Below, in pieces: positions 44,834-55,204 of a DNA stretch of 64,000 nt; the stretch's first letter is position 1; every line of letters begins with the position of its first letter. The stretch lies in assembly GCA_030522415.1 (NCBI GenBank), contig CM060127.1:6063207-6127206 (forward strand), read 5' to 3'. The DNA is from Channallabes apus. Lineage: Eukaryota; Chordata; Actinopteri; Siluriformes; Clariidae. Below the pieces are notes generated by a model. It ran no database searches. It had not been told where the DNA came from and saw only the letters and a program-made list of their open reading frames with translations. The position numbers were made by a program, and so were the translations under genes.

Positions 44834-45348
44834 GCCATGCCAATCTGTAAAGTTTGGTATACCACACATACTTTAAAGAAAGTCGTTGCAGCATCATCAT
44901 TAAATGATTTGAAGGAGAAAGGTGAGTCCAATATTATTTATTATTTATGCATTTCAATAATTTTTTTACTTACAATTTTGATATATTACTATTCATTGTA
45001 ATTAATGTTATTGCTGTACTTGATTTTAGGTGCCAAAAAAAACTTGTCCTCCTTCCATGCACCCACACCATCGACCTGACAGTAGTGTTGGAAGAAGATG
45101 GGACTGTGATTGATGAAGATGAAATTCTTCTCTCACCTGAGCTGAGTGGTTCCACCCTGCTTCTCCTACTAGACTTGGACAGCAGCATCAAAGATGCCAT
45201 CCACGCCTACCCAGAGTCCACTACAGACACTGCCAGAATCACTGCCTACCACTAGCACAACCACAGCTAGACAAGAATGCCCCAATACACCAAGAACACC
45301 AAAGACACCAAGTGATGCAGGCTCTCCAAGTGATTTACATTATGATTA
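44834..45348 (+). pseudogene. CIDE-N-like exon pair of the remnant
   Basis: Exon 44834-44921 encodes MPICKVWYTTHTLKKVVAAS SLNDLKEK, resembling the start of a CIDE-N domain (CKV...KKGVVASSLEEL). Exon 45030-45348 encodes VVLEEDGTVIDEDEILLSPE, resembling the CIDE-N core LVLEEDGTxVDDEEYF. The phases do not match across the intron, and a one-base change in the A run would explain it. After residue DSSIKDA the frame shifts again into a Thr/Pro/Ser-rich linker (TTSTTTARQECPNTPRTPKT). It ends at donor CA|GTAAGG. CIDE-N domains act in apoptosis and lipid-droplet proteins; a role here is unknown. Confidence 0.45.
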
Positions 45349-45448
45349 CCAGTAAGGAAAAAAAGCTAAGGATAGCATTAAATAAGCATTTGCTCACTTA
45401 ATCATTAAGTAATTATCTGCCCACTTATAAAATTCTCCTGATTTCAGT

Positions 45449-46066
45449 TTGCCTCCAACAAGAGCCTATCTCAAAAAATAAGGCACATTCGCTGTGCGCT
45501 CAAAAAAAAAAGTCACAGCCTCAGCCTGGCAGCTCCAACGAAATCCACCTACCAAGAAAGATGTTTCAGGCCGCTTGACTTTGCGAATCAACAGCCAGAG
45601 GTCTTTTCCGCAGAGGATGTGGCGGGACATGTTGAACTGGGGAAAGAGTGTGAGTGGACAGAGCACCTTCCATATAAAGGCACTGCTGAAAAGCACTAGG
45701 CAGGATAGAGTAGAGATGCTGGTCAAAAGTTCAGAGGGGGGCATCTCAGCCATCACAAAAAAGTACCCTTGTCTGACAGATGGTCAATATGTGAGTATTT
45801 CTGTAAATTTATATGCAGTATTTAAGCCTTAATGATTAGTTATTAAGAATTGTGTATTATTTATGCTTAAAAACATACATATGTAATTGTAACATTAGTT
45901 AATATAAAACATATTTTGGTGGTGTAATCATTCATCTGTTTTACATATACTGTAGGTGTTGTTTGAGTTTGCATTGATGATGGGCAACGAAAGAGTTAGA
46001 AAAGTTGCTACAAAGGTGCTGCTGGCAGTGGAGGCCCTTGGAGGAATGACTCCCACATCACAAAAT
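45449..46066 (+). pseudogene. Central helical exons of the remnant
   Basis: One exon begins after cctgatttcag at about 45448 and ends before GTGAGT at 45791. Its clean part encodes GRLTLRINSQRSFPQRMWRD and ISAITKKYPCLTDGQY. Exon 45956-46066 (acceptor tactgtag, donor GTAAGT) encodes VLFEFALMMGNERVRKVATK and VLLAVEALGGMTPTSQN, 37 codons, phase 0 on both sides. I recognise no family. The beginning of the first exon is frameshifted at poly-A runs. Confidence 0.45.
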
Positions 46067-46128
46067 GTAAGTATTTGGTAGCTCGCATTTGGGGATTTCA
46101 GTGTCAAAGTTGCATTAATGATTATATA

Positions 46129-47433
46129 CAGTGGCTTGCAAAAGTATGCGGCCCCCTTGAACCTTTACACATTTTGTCACATTACAGCCACAAACATGAA
46201 CCAATTTTATTGGAATTCCACGTGAAAGACCAATACAAGGTGCTGTATATGTGAGAAGTGGAACGAAAATCATACATGATTCCAAACATTTTTTACAAAT
46301 AAATAACTGAAAAGTGGGGTGTGCGTAATTATTCAGCCCCCTGAGTCAATACTTTGTAGAAGCACCTTTTGCTGCAATTACAGCTGCCAGTCTTTTAGGG
46401 TATGTCTTTACCAGCTTTGCACATCTAGAGAATGAAATTCTTGCCCATTCTTCTTTGCAAAACAGCTCCAGCTCAGTCAGATTAGATGGACAGCATTTGT
46501 GAACAGCAGTTTTCAGATATTGCCACAAATTCTTGGTTGGATTTAGATCTGGACTTTGACTGGGCCATTCTAACACATGGATATGTTTTGTTTTAAACCA
46601 TTCCATTGTTGCCCTGGCTTTATGTTTAGGGTCGTTGTCCTGCTGGAAGGTGAACCTCCGCCCCAGTCTCAAGTCTTTTGCAGACTCCAAGAGGTTTTCT
46701 TCCAAGATTGGCCTGTATTTGGCTCCATCCATCTTCCCATCAACTCTGACCAGCTTCCCTGTCCCTGCTGAAGAGAAGCACCCCCAGAGCATGGTGCTGC
46801 CACCACCATATTCGACAGTGGGGATGGTGTGTTCAGAATGATGTGCAGTGTTAGTTTTCCGCCACACATAGCGTTTTGGCCAAAAAGTTCCATTTTGGTC
46901 TCATCTGACCAGAGCACCTTCTTCCACATGTTTGCTGTGTCCCCCACGTGGCTTGTGGCAAACTGCAAACGGGACTTCTTATGGTTTTCTGTTAACAATG
47001 GGTTTCTTCTTGCCACTCTTCCATAAAGGCCAACTTTGTGCAGTGCACGACTAATAGATGTCCTATGGACAGATTCCCCCACCTGAGCTGTAGATCTCTG
47101 CAACTCGTCCAGAGTCACCATGGGCCTCTTGGCTGCATTTCTGATCAGCGCTCTCCTTGTTCGGCCTGTGAGTTTATGTGGACGGCCTTGTCTTGGTAGG
47201 TTTACAGTTGTGCCATACTCCTTCCATTTCTGAATGATCGCTTGAACAATGCTCCGTGGGATGTTCAAGGCTTTGGAAATCTTTTTGTAGCCTAAGCCTG
47301 CTTTAAATTTCTCAATAACTTTTTGGTATATGTCTTTCACGTGGAGTTCCAATGAAATTGATTCATGTTTGTGGCTGTAATGTGACAAAATATGGAAAAG
47401 TTCAAGGGGGCCGAATACTTTTGCAAGCCACTG
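46129..47433 (-). mobile_element. Tc1-like transposon, 1305 bp
   Basis: It begins CAGTGGCTTGCAAAAGTATG and ends with the inverse, with TA on both sides. The ends continue with matching '...gggggcc...tt(g/c)aac' sequence. The transposase is on the minus strand. It sits in an intron of the BEN-like gene, between the exons at 46066 and 47584. Confidence 0.93.
46346..47388 (-). pseudogene. Tc1-like transposase, frameshifted, catalytic Glu lost
   Basis: The N-terminal paired-like DNA-binding part (YKKISKALNIPRSIVQAII, then GRPHKLTGRTRRALIR) and the first Asp (VLWSDETKMELFG) lie in one frame (47388-46867). After a frameshift near 46866 the second part has the second Asp (FQQDNDPKHKA) and SPDLNPTKNLW. 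The third catalytic residue, normally Glu in PIEN, is Lys here. Two independent lesions therefore inactivate it, although stops are otherwise absent. Confidence 0.92.
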
Positions 47434-47583
47434 TATATATGAGTTTCACTCTTTGAATTGAATTACAGAAATAAATAAACTTTTCAATTATATTCTAATT
47501 TATTGAGATACACATGTAGGAACACCAACAATAACTTACAATGTTTTAACAATCAAATCAGTTTTGTTTTGGTTATTTGTTAG

Positions 47584-47792
47584 ATTCTCTTGGGAGGAGA
47601 AATTACAGTCCGTAAAGAGGCCTGGTCCAGTATCAAAAACAACACCAAAGACTCTTTGTTTATGAAGGAGTTAGCAGTGGCGTTTTGGGGTACAAAAACA
47701 TTGGGGGAAAGGAGCCTAACAGGGAAAGAGTGTCCTACTACAAAAAACCACCAGACAGCCTTTAACACCACAGAAACTCACAACATTAAAAA
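47584..47792 (+). CDS. BEN-like domain exon
   Basis: The acceptor is gttatttgttag and the donor GTATGT. The open exon encodes ILLGGEITVRKEAWSSIKNN, DSLFMKELAVAFWGTKTLGE and RSLTGKECPTTKNHQTAFNT. The order 'xLGxxxxVxKExW...FxxELAVAxWGxxxLxxRSxTGK' matches the BEN domain (DNA-binding and protein-binding domain of BANP, BEND and NAC1 proteins). It carries no stop or frameshift and joins neighbours in phase (0 in, 2 out). Similarity was judged by eye. Confidence 0.6.
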
Positions 47793-48058
47793 GTATGTCA
47801 TCCTTGGTAGCAGATGCCACTTGCTGTTTGAAGGAAGCCAAAAGATTCTATACTATATTGTATGTCACAGTGTACAGACAAACAAGAATGCACACATGCA
47901 CAAAAAAACTACAGTTATAGCAGTTTATCATCTTTTCTTTTGATGTATGGATTACTGTCAATACTCTTATAGACTGCAAACATTTTGATGCCAGATTTGG
48001 TACTAAGGTTATAATTTTTCTGTCTAACCAATCCTATTTGTTTAACATATCTTTTTAG

Positions 48059-48215
48059 TCTGCTTCAAAGAATGGCATCAAGACAAAAACATGAAGGAGC
48101 CAGACTGGGGAAAGCTGTACGTTACATTACAGAAAAAATAATGGACATTAACAAACAAAAAGTTGGGGTAAGTTGTTATTGTCATGTTTGTGTGCAGGAG
48201 ACACATTAGGGTTGT
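48059..48215 (+). CDS. Last recognisable exon of the BEN-like gene
   Basis: After acceptor tatctttttag, the split codon completes as Asn and the frame reads LLQRMASRQKHEGARLGKAV then RYITEKIMDINKQKVG. A GTAAGT donor follows at 48170; if it is not used, the frame ends at TAG at about 48207. Positively charged and helical. No family recognised. Confidence 0.45.
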
Positions 48216-48392
48216 GTTATCAGTAGGAGAAGCAATAGTGTGAACGTAACTGTGAATGTGTCCATGAGAGGTTTCTTTCATATTTTGTTAAGTTATTAAT
48301 CTTTTGTCAAAACTTGTTGATTGTTAAGAAATCATATTGTTACAAATGTGCATATTTGACATATTGCTACATATTGTTACTGTTTATGTTGG

Positions 48393-48398
48393 CTAATA
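48393..48398 (+). terminator. Polyadenylation signal AATAAA
   Basis: AATAAA within ggctaataaagttg, about 190 bases after the last exon frame ends. It would be a suitable end for the BEN-like transcript. Confidence 0.35.
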
Positions 48399-48415
48399 AA
48401 GTTGATTTTATAATG

Positions 48416-48789
48416 ATTCTATTCTATATTTTATTTAATGATCTGAATATTGTCTTGTAAATAATGAGTTAGTAATGTACATGAAACAAAAGAAGCGTTG
48501 TAATATTTGCATGTATTCTGGCTTTTATACCATCCCAACATTTGATGCGGTAATGAACAGCCTACCATCAGACGCTGGTATTCTGGTGCTGGTATGCTGG
48601 TCACCCTGCTGATGCTGGTGGAAAAAACAGCATACTGTAGCTGGTGACCAGCTTGACCAGCATACTGTATGTTGTGTTTTGGTGCTGGTATACTTTCAGG
48701 CTGGTCTGAGGCAGTGGCGGTTCTACACTGAATTGCTCCCCGGACGAGACCCCCCCCCCCATTCCCCCCCCCCCCCCCCCCCCCCGATT
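48416..48789. repeat. Low-complexity stretch: CTGGT-rich inverted repeats and poly-C
   Basis: Between 48560 and 48700 the words tatgctggtcacc, ggtgaccagc and gaccagcatactgta occur in both directions, forming imperfect palindromes. A run of C with few interruptions (48749-48785) follows; such runs are prone to length error. Confidence 0.7.
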
Positions 48790-49600
48790 TCTAATAATTG
48801 AATATCTATCTCTATATTTTTTCACAGCAGTTTGTGACTGAAAGTGTCCTTTTTTGTGGTGTTTTATGTTTTGTACATCTTTTCAAATTGAGACCTCATT
48901 TGTAAGTTGCTGTTATCTCGTTTATTTTATAAATTAATCAAATGTTTGCTTGGTGGGTTTCCTCCGGGTACTCCGGTTTCCTCCCACAGTCCAAAGATAT
49001 GCAGGTTAGGCTAATTGGCGTTCCTAAATTGCCTGTAGCGTGTGATTGGGTGAGTGTGTATGTGTGTGCCCTGCGATGGATTGGCACCCTGTCCAGGGTG
49101 TACCCCGCCTAGTGCCCGAAGTCTCCTGGGATAGGCTCCAGGTCCCCGCGACCCTGAACACAGGATTAAGCGGTATAGAAAATGAATGAATGAATGAATG
49201 TTTGCTTTTTATAAAATGTATTTTTTATTTTAAAAAATAAACGAATCTGTGTTTTATTATTAGTTGAGAGTGTGGTTTATTTATTAATTACCATATTTGG
49301 TCATTGTAGCATGCATTTAGGGAGCATTATAGACGTGCCGAGGGTATTTAATAAAAATAATGGGAGGGGGTGTTTTAATAAAACGACGTCTATCCGACAT
49401 CTAGCAGATGTATAAACATCTGATTAACATCGTCTAAAGAGCGGATCAGGGTCGTTTTAATCCATATTCGTCTTAAATACGTAGGCTAAGCATCGTTCTA
49501 TGAGCAAACGCCCTTTTCCAGACATCTGCAAGACATCTGCCAGATGAAAAAGACGACGTCGCATAGACGTCTCCGCGACGTGTGTGTGCTATCTGGGTTA
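48790..49600 (+). mobile_element. ACGTC-rich TIR repeat, right-end copy
   Basis: It shares internal blocks with 32.25-33.19 kb and ends GACGTGTGTGTGCTATCTGGG, the inverse of that copy's start. The last 220 bases are dense in ACGTC/GACGT words (aaacgacgtctatccgac, gacgacgtcgcatagacgtc). The left end is missing. A SINE fragment is inserted at 48956. Confidence 0.6.
48956..49201 (+). mobile_element. 5'-truncated DANA/Mermaid-type SINE with target duplication
   Basis: It starts within the body at GGTGGGTTTCCTCCGGGTAC and runs to the GAATGAATGAATG tail. AATGTTTGCTT is found directly before and after it, an approximately 11-bp target-site duplication. The tRNA head is absent, so it arrived as a truncated reverse transcript. 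Confidence 0.85.
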
Positions 49601-49699
49601 TTTGAAGAAATCTGTTATTATGAATAAGTACAGTGATGGTGGCCTCAACTGTTGGTCATTACAACCTTGAATTACACCTTTAAGACTAATTGGATCAGG

Positions 49700-50615
49700 C
49701 AAGTGTCCTGTAAAAAATAAACTGTAAATTTCACGGTAATAAACTGGCAGCTGTGGTTGCCAGTAATTTACCATAAAGAAATACGGTAGCAACGTTATTG
49801 GTTGTACGGGATTGCACCCACTATACTGTATATTTTAAGGATTTTAATATTTTTTTTCTATAGTTTATAGCCGTCTAATTTACATGTTTATGTTTTTATA
49901 AAAACAGTCTAGGCTGTGCCCGCATGCAAGAGGGGCACTGCCCACCAGACCTGCAGGTGCATACCTTTCCTTCACTTTTTCCCTTCCTCCCTCCTTTAAC
50001 CCTTTCCTTCCCTAAATTAAATTACCTCTTTTCCGCAAGACCTCACCTCATGTTCGTGTTTGTTGTTGCCCCCCTTGTACCAAACCCATTACAAAATACA
50101 TGAACATATTTGACACCCCTGTGCAGTGTGCACTTAAAAACCGCAATGCAGGACAGAGAACATCAACAATTTTAACATGTGTGTGATAAAATCATATTTT
50201 TCTGTGTAAAGTTGTAATAAAAGCCCTGCCTTAATTGGCACCCTGTAGGGTGTACCCCACCTCGTGCTCTAAGTCTCCTGGGACAGGAGAATTTGATGGG
50301 TATAAACTGCTTTTATAACAACATAAACACGTTAATTAGGCAGTTATAAACTGTAAAAAAAAAAACTTTAAAAAAATTTAAAATATACAGCATAATGAGT
50401 GCAATCCCATACAATCAAAAACATTGCTATCATATTTTTTACGGTACACTTCTGGCAACCACAGCTCCTGTTTTGTTACCATAAAATTTACGGTATATTA
50501 TTTTTTTTACAGTGCAATAACGGTGCTACCGTATTTTTTACTGTAAATTTCTGGCAACCACAGCTGCCGTTTTTTTTACCGTAAAATTAACGATGTATTT
50601 TTTTTACAATGCAGT
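49700..50615. mobile_element. Palindromic MITE with TGGCAACCACAGCTG arms
   Basis: The left arm (49706-49800) contains ggtaataaactggcagctgtggttgccag and the right arm (50440-50600) ctggcaaccacagct twice, with taccgtaaaattaac-like ends. Both ends are near tgtaaaaaa/ttttttaca. It may be two overlapping copies. A short SINE fragment (50231-50287) is inside. Family not assigned. Confidence 0.55.
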
Positions 50616-50885
50616 CACCACACGCATCCCAGGCAGACCACACGGGGCATACATGCGTCCAGAGCTCCAACCAGGACAAGTCAGACAGGTCCATAGGGCA
50701 GAGGGGGTCTGGATCACTGGCAGCTCAGGAGCGAGATGTATAGTTAGAGAGACAGGTAGAGAGAAAGAGAGAGAGGGAGAGAGAGAGGAGAAGAGAGAGA
50801 AGAGGAGAGAGCAGAAAAGAAGGAGAGATGGCAGTTAGGTATGGTCACAGTCAAACAATGTATAATGTGAATATATAAATAATAA
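50616..50885 (-). mobile_element. L2 3' UTR fragment
   Basis: It matches the 3' UTR of the L2 copies at 17.9 and 41.5 kb: cacggggcat, gacaggtccatagggcagag, tctggatcactggcagctca, then a GA-rich run and gcagttaggtatggtcacagt. It is oriented opposite to the L2 coding fragment that follows. Confidence 0.75.
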
Positions 50886-51083
50886 ATAAAATATTCATTC
50901 ATTCATTTCGTTATACCTTAGATAATGTAGCTCCAGTTAAAAGAAAAATTATTAGAGATAAGAAACTCGCTCCCTGTTATAACGATCACACGCGCACTTT
51001 AAAAACAGACCGCTCAGAAATTAGAAGGTAAATGGCGTCAAACTAAATTGTTAGTATTTCAAATAGCATGAAAGGAGAGCATC

Positions 51084-52983
51084 TTGAACTATAGGAAAGC
51101 TCTTAATGTAGCTAGATCAATGTATCTCTCCACTCTTATAGAAGAAAATAAAAATAATCCTAGATTTTTATTTAATACCGTAGCCAAATTAACCAGAAAT
51201 GAGACGACTGCAGAAATTTCTACAACAACATCATGCAATAGTGAGGACTTCATGAACTTTTTAAATAATAAAATTGTAAATATTAAGCATAAAATTGAGG
51301 CTTTGAGACTGAACAATGTAATTGAAGCAGATGTTAATCTAGCCATGTCAGATCGGAACCTAGAATACTTTACTCCCCTTGAAGAGAATGAACTAATTTC
51401 ACTCATCTCTTCTGCAAATTCATCAACCTGTATACTAGATCCTATACTGACACATTTTCTTAAACAGATAGTACCAGCAATAATAGAACCCCTGTTGAGA
51501 ATAATTAATTCCTCACTCAGCATTGGTTATGTTCCAAAATCTTTTAAATTAGCAGTTATCAAACCAATAATTAAGAAACCTGACCTCGACCCCTGTCAGC
51601 TGTCCAATTACAGGCCAATATCAAACCTCCCATTCATCTCTAAGATTCTGGAAAATATAGTAGCGATAAGAAGATAACAAACTTATCGCTACTATATATA
51701 CGCTAGATATGAACATAGCTAGCGGAGCAGCTATGCTCATATCTACATAAAAATGGCATACATGAACTGTATCAGTCAGGATTTAGGCCTCATCACAGCA
51801 TAGAAACAGCACTTGTTAAAGTAGTAAATGACCTCCTATTGGCCTCTGATCAGGGTTGTGTAACTATGCTTGTATTACTTGACCTCAGTGCCGACTGATT
51901 GACACGACTGATCATAGTATTCTTCTTCACAGATTAGAAAATGTAGTAGGAATTAAGGGTTCAGCCCTCTCCCGGCTCAGATCGTATTTGACTGATCGTT
52001 ATCAGTATGTAGACCTAAATGGTGATTATTCTGCATGTTCTCTAGTGGAGTTTGGCGTTTCTCAGGGTTCAGTTTTAGGCCCACTCCTTTTTTCCCTTTA
52101 CATGCTTCCTCTGGGCAACATAATCCATAAGCATGGTATTAGTTTTCATTGTTATGCTGACGACACACAGTTATATGTCTCAGCAAAACCTGATGAGAAA
52201 ACCCTGCTTACTAAAGTTCAGCAATGTGTGCAAGACATAAGAAACTGAAAGAAACTTAATTATAACTTCCTTCTGCTTAATCTGGATAAGACAGAAGTTC
52301 TAGTCATAGGACCGCATACAGCTAGGAGTAAAATTTTAGATCACACCGTAACTTTAGATGGCCTTCCTGTTCCATCAAGTGCAACAGTAAAAGACTTCGA
52401 TGTGATTATAGATTCCAGCCTTTCATTTCAAGCTCATGTAGATAATATTACCAGGATAGCATTCTTTCACCTCTGAAATATTGCCAAGAAATATATTGTC
52501 GCTAAACAATGCAGAAAAACTAGTTCATGCTTTTTCACATCTAGGTTGGACTATTGTAATGCCTTACTGTCTGGTTGTTCAGCTAGGTGGATAAACAAGC
52601 TTCAGCTAGTCCAGAATGCAGCAGCGAGAGTCCTCACTAGAACCAGAAGATATAAGCACATCACCCTTATCTTATCTTCACTGCATTGGCTGCCTGTGAA
52701 ATTTCGCATTGATTTTAAAATACTACTCTTGACATATAAAGCATTAAATGGTCTCGCGCCGCAGAATCTGTGCGAACTGCTAGTGTCTTACGATCCGCCA
52801 CGCCTACTTCGATCAAAGGATGCAGGCTGCTTGTCAGTACCGCGTATTATGAAAACTATAGCTGGGGGAAGAGATTTTTCTTACAAAGTCCCAAAATTAT
52901 GGAATAGTCTTCCAAATAGTGTTCAGGACTCAGTGTTTAAGTCTAGGCTAAAAAACTATTTATTTAGCCATGCATTTTTATAA
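51084..52983 (+). pseudogene. L2 ORF2 reverse transcriptase, broken
   Basis: Open pieces: 51084-51677 (FLFNTVAKLTRNETT, FKLAVIKPIIKKPDLDPC, LSNYRPISNLPFISKILEN), 51988-52248 ([27 protein letters not shown]) and 52546-52983 ([14 protein letters not shown] and [18 protein letters not shown]). A stop replaces a codon after QDIRN at 52248, and small deletions break the frame elsewhere. A palindromic insertion lies at 51657-51748. Confidence 0.85.
51657..51748. repeat. Double hairpin inside the L2 reverse transcriptase
   Basis: TATAGTAGCGATAAG pairs with CTTATCGCTACTATA across an 11-base loop. Immediately after, TAGATATGAACATAGCT pairs with AGCTATGCTCATATCTA. Normal L2 sequence resumes at cataaaaatggcatac. 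The two hairpins replace the L2 bases expected at this place. Confidence 0.85.
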
Positions 52984-53224
52984 ATAGATTTGCCTTAGGT
53001 AAAGGAGCAGATCTGGGGGACTCATGGACGTAGAGCCTTGACCAGTTGTCATTACAGCGTCTCCAACTCATGCAGCTGCTCGGTTACTGACTGGTACCAA
53101 GCGGCGAGAGCATATAACTCCGGTGCTTGCCTCTCTTCATTGGCTTCCTGTTGCATACAGGATCCAATTTAAAGTCCTACTCCTTGAATTTAAATCTTTG
53201 AATGGTTTAGCTCCTTCTTATCTA

Positions 53225-54836
53225 CAGTGGTGTGAAAAACTATTTGCCCCCTTCCTGATTTCTTATTCTTTTTGTATGTTTGTCACACTTAAATGTTTCT
53301 GCTCATCAAAAACCGTTAACTATTAGTCAAAGATGACATAATTGAACACAAAATGCAGTTTTTAAATGAAGGTTTACGTTATTAAGGGAGAAAAAAAACT
53401 CCAAATCTACATGGCCCTGTGTGAAAAAGTGATTGCCCCCCTTGTTAAAAAATAACTTAACTGTGGTTTATCACACCTGAGTTCAATTTCTGTAGTCACC
53501 CCCAGGCCTGATTACTGCCACACCTGTTTCAATCAAGAAATCACTTAAATAGGAGCTACCTGACACAGAGAAGTAGACCAAAAGCACCTCAAAAGCTAGA
53601 CATCATGCCAAGATCCAAAGAAATTCAGGAACAAAAGTAATTGAGATCTATCAGTCTGGTAAAGGTTATAAAGCCATTTCTAAAGCTTTGGGACTCCAGC
53701 GAACCACAGTGAGAGCCATTATCCACAAATGGCAAAAACATGGAACGGTGGTGAACCTTCCCAGGAGTGGCCGACCGACCAAAATTACCCCAAGAGCGCA
53801 GAGACGACTCATCCGAGAGGCCACAAAAGACCCCAGGACAACATCTAAAGAACTGCAGGCCTCACTTGCCTCAATTAAGGTCAGTGTTCACGACTCCACC
53901 ATAAGAAAGAGACTGGGCAAAAACGGCCTGCATGGCAGATTTCCAAGGCGCAAACCACTTTTAAGCAAAAAGAACATTAAGGCTCGTCTCAATTTTGCTA
54001 AAAAAACATCTCAATGATTGCCAAGGCTTTTGGGAAAATACCTTGTGGACCGACGAGACAAAAGTTGAACGTTTTGGAAGGTGCGTGTCCCGTTACATCT
54101 GGCGTAAAAGTAACACAGCATTTCAGAAAAAGAACATCATACCATCAGTAAAATATGGTGGTGGTAGTTTGATGGTCTGGGGTTGTTTTGCTGCTTCAGG
54201 ACCTGGAAGGCTTGCTGTGATGGATGGAACCATGAATTCTACTGTCTACCAAAAAATCCTGAAGGAGAATGTCCGGCCATCTGTTCATCAACTCAAGCTG
54301 AAGCGATCTTGGGTGCTGCAGCAGGACAATGACCCAAAACACACCAGCAAATCCACCTCTGAATGGCTGAAGAAAAACTAAATGAAGACTTTGGAGTGGC
54401 CTAGTCAAAGTCCTGACCTGAATCCTATTGAGATGTTGTGGCATGACCTTAAAAAGGCGGTTCATGCTAGAAAACCCTCAAATAAAGCTGAATTGCAACA
54501 ATTCTGCAAAGATGAGTGGGCCAAAATTCCTCCAGAGCGCTGTAAAAGACTCGTTGCAAGTTATCACAAACGCTTGATTGCAGTTATTGCTGCTAAGGGT
54601 GGCCCAACCAGTTATTAGGTTCAGGGGGCAATTACTTTTTCACACAGGGCCATGTAGGTTTGGATTTTTTTTCTCCCTAAATAATAAAACCCCTCATTTA
54701 AAAACTGCATTTTGTGTTTACTTGTGTTATCTTTGACTAATAGTTAAATGTGTTTGATGATCAGAAACATTTTGTGTGACAAACATGCAAAAGAATAAGA
54801 AATCAGGAGGGGGGCAAATAGTTTTTCACACCACTG
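53225..54836 (+). mobile_element. Tc1-like transposon, 1612 bp
   Basis: It begins CAGTGGTGTGAAAAACTATT and ends with the inverse, flanked by TA. The inverted ends are about 200 bp and contain a second direct repeat (ggccctgtgtgaaaaagtgattgcccccc and its partner on the right), the IR/DR form. It interrupts an L2-like coding tail. Confidence 0.95.
53605..54618 (+). pseudogene. Tc1-like transposase with three lesions, catalytic triad kept
   Basis: From ATG at 53605 the protein can be followed to the stop at 54616. The DNA-binding part has YKAISKALGLQRTTVRAIIH and SGRPTKITPRAQRRLIRE. The catalytic residues lie in LWTDETKVERFG, LQQDNDPKHTS and SPDLNPIEMLW, so all three acidic residues are present. 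Lesions are a frameshift near 53636, another at the A run near 54000, and a TAA at 54379-54381. The C-terminus RLIAVIAAKGGPTSY is intact. Few lesions indicate a fairly recent insertion. Confidence 0.92.
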
Positions 54837-55204
54837 TATATGAGCTGTTGTCTATGCATACTCCAGCCAGAACCATGAGATCCAGCACTCAGCTCATTTT
54901 AACCATTCCAAGAACAAAGTTAAAAACCAGAGGGGACAGAGCATTTGCTGTGGCAGGCCCCAGACTTTGGAATAGCCTGCCTCTGAATGTCAGATCTGGA
55001 GCATTGGAGCATTTTAAATCATTATTAAAAACACACTTTTATGGACTGGCTTTTAGCACAGGTTGACTTGGATGTTTTTATCTATTTTATTTTATTTTAT
55101 TTTAACTGCTTCTAGTTTTACCTACCTAGTTTTACCTGCCTTAAATGTAGAATTTTATTGTGTGGATTATGTGTTTTTTTTTTATTATTTATTCTCTGCG
55201 TGTA

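Larger units (their letters stand above)
44214..48400 (+). pseudogene. Spliced gene remnant: zinc finger, CIDE-N-like, BEN-like exons
   Basis: I do not recognise this as a named gene. On the + strand several exons with good splice signals follow one another. A first exon ends at 44302 (GTGAGC). A zinc-finger exon starts at 44505 after cacttgcag. A CIDE-N-like domain is split over exons ending at 44921 and starting at 45030. A helical exon ends about 45790, and exons follow at 45956-46066, 47584-47792 (BEN-like) and 48059 onward. The last four join with consistent phases. The early exons carry an in-frame stop (TAA near 44563) and frame shifts, including one at the 8-A run at 45035-45042. AATAAA at 48393-48398 could end it. 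Introns are kept, so it is not a processed copy. It could be a decayed host gene, a member of a multicopy fish family, or cargo of a transposon. Confidence 0.5.
50915..53037 (+). mobile_element. L2-clade LINE fragment on the + strand
   Basis: It carries ORF2 from the linker before the reverse transcriptase (51084) to the C-terminus (52983), followed by the first bases of the 3' UTR. It is the only sizeable L2 on the + strand. Its junction with the minus-strand L2 UTR piece at 50.6-50.9 kb indicates an inversion or two insertions. Confidence 0.85.

Noticed and set aside
48749..48786. Poly-C run as a functional element
   Set aside because: A near-pure homopolymer next to repeat junctions is more likely a simple repeat or sequencing artefact.
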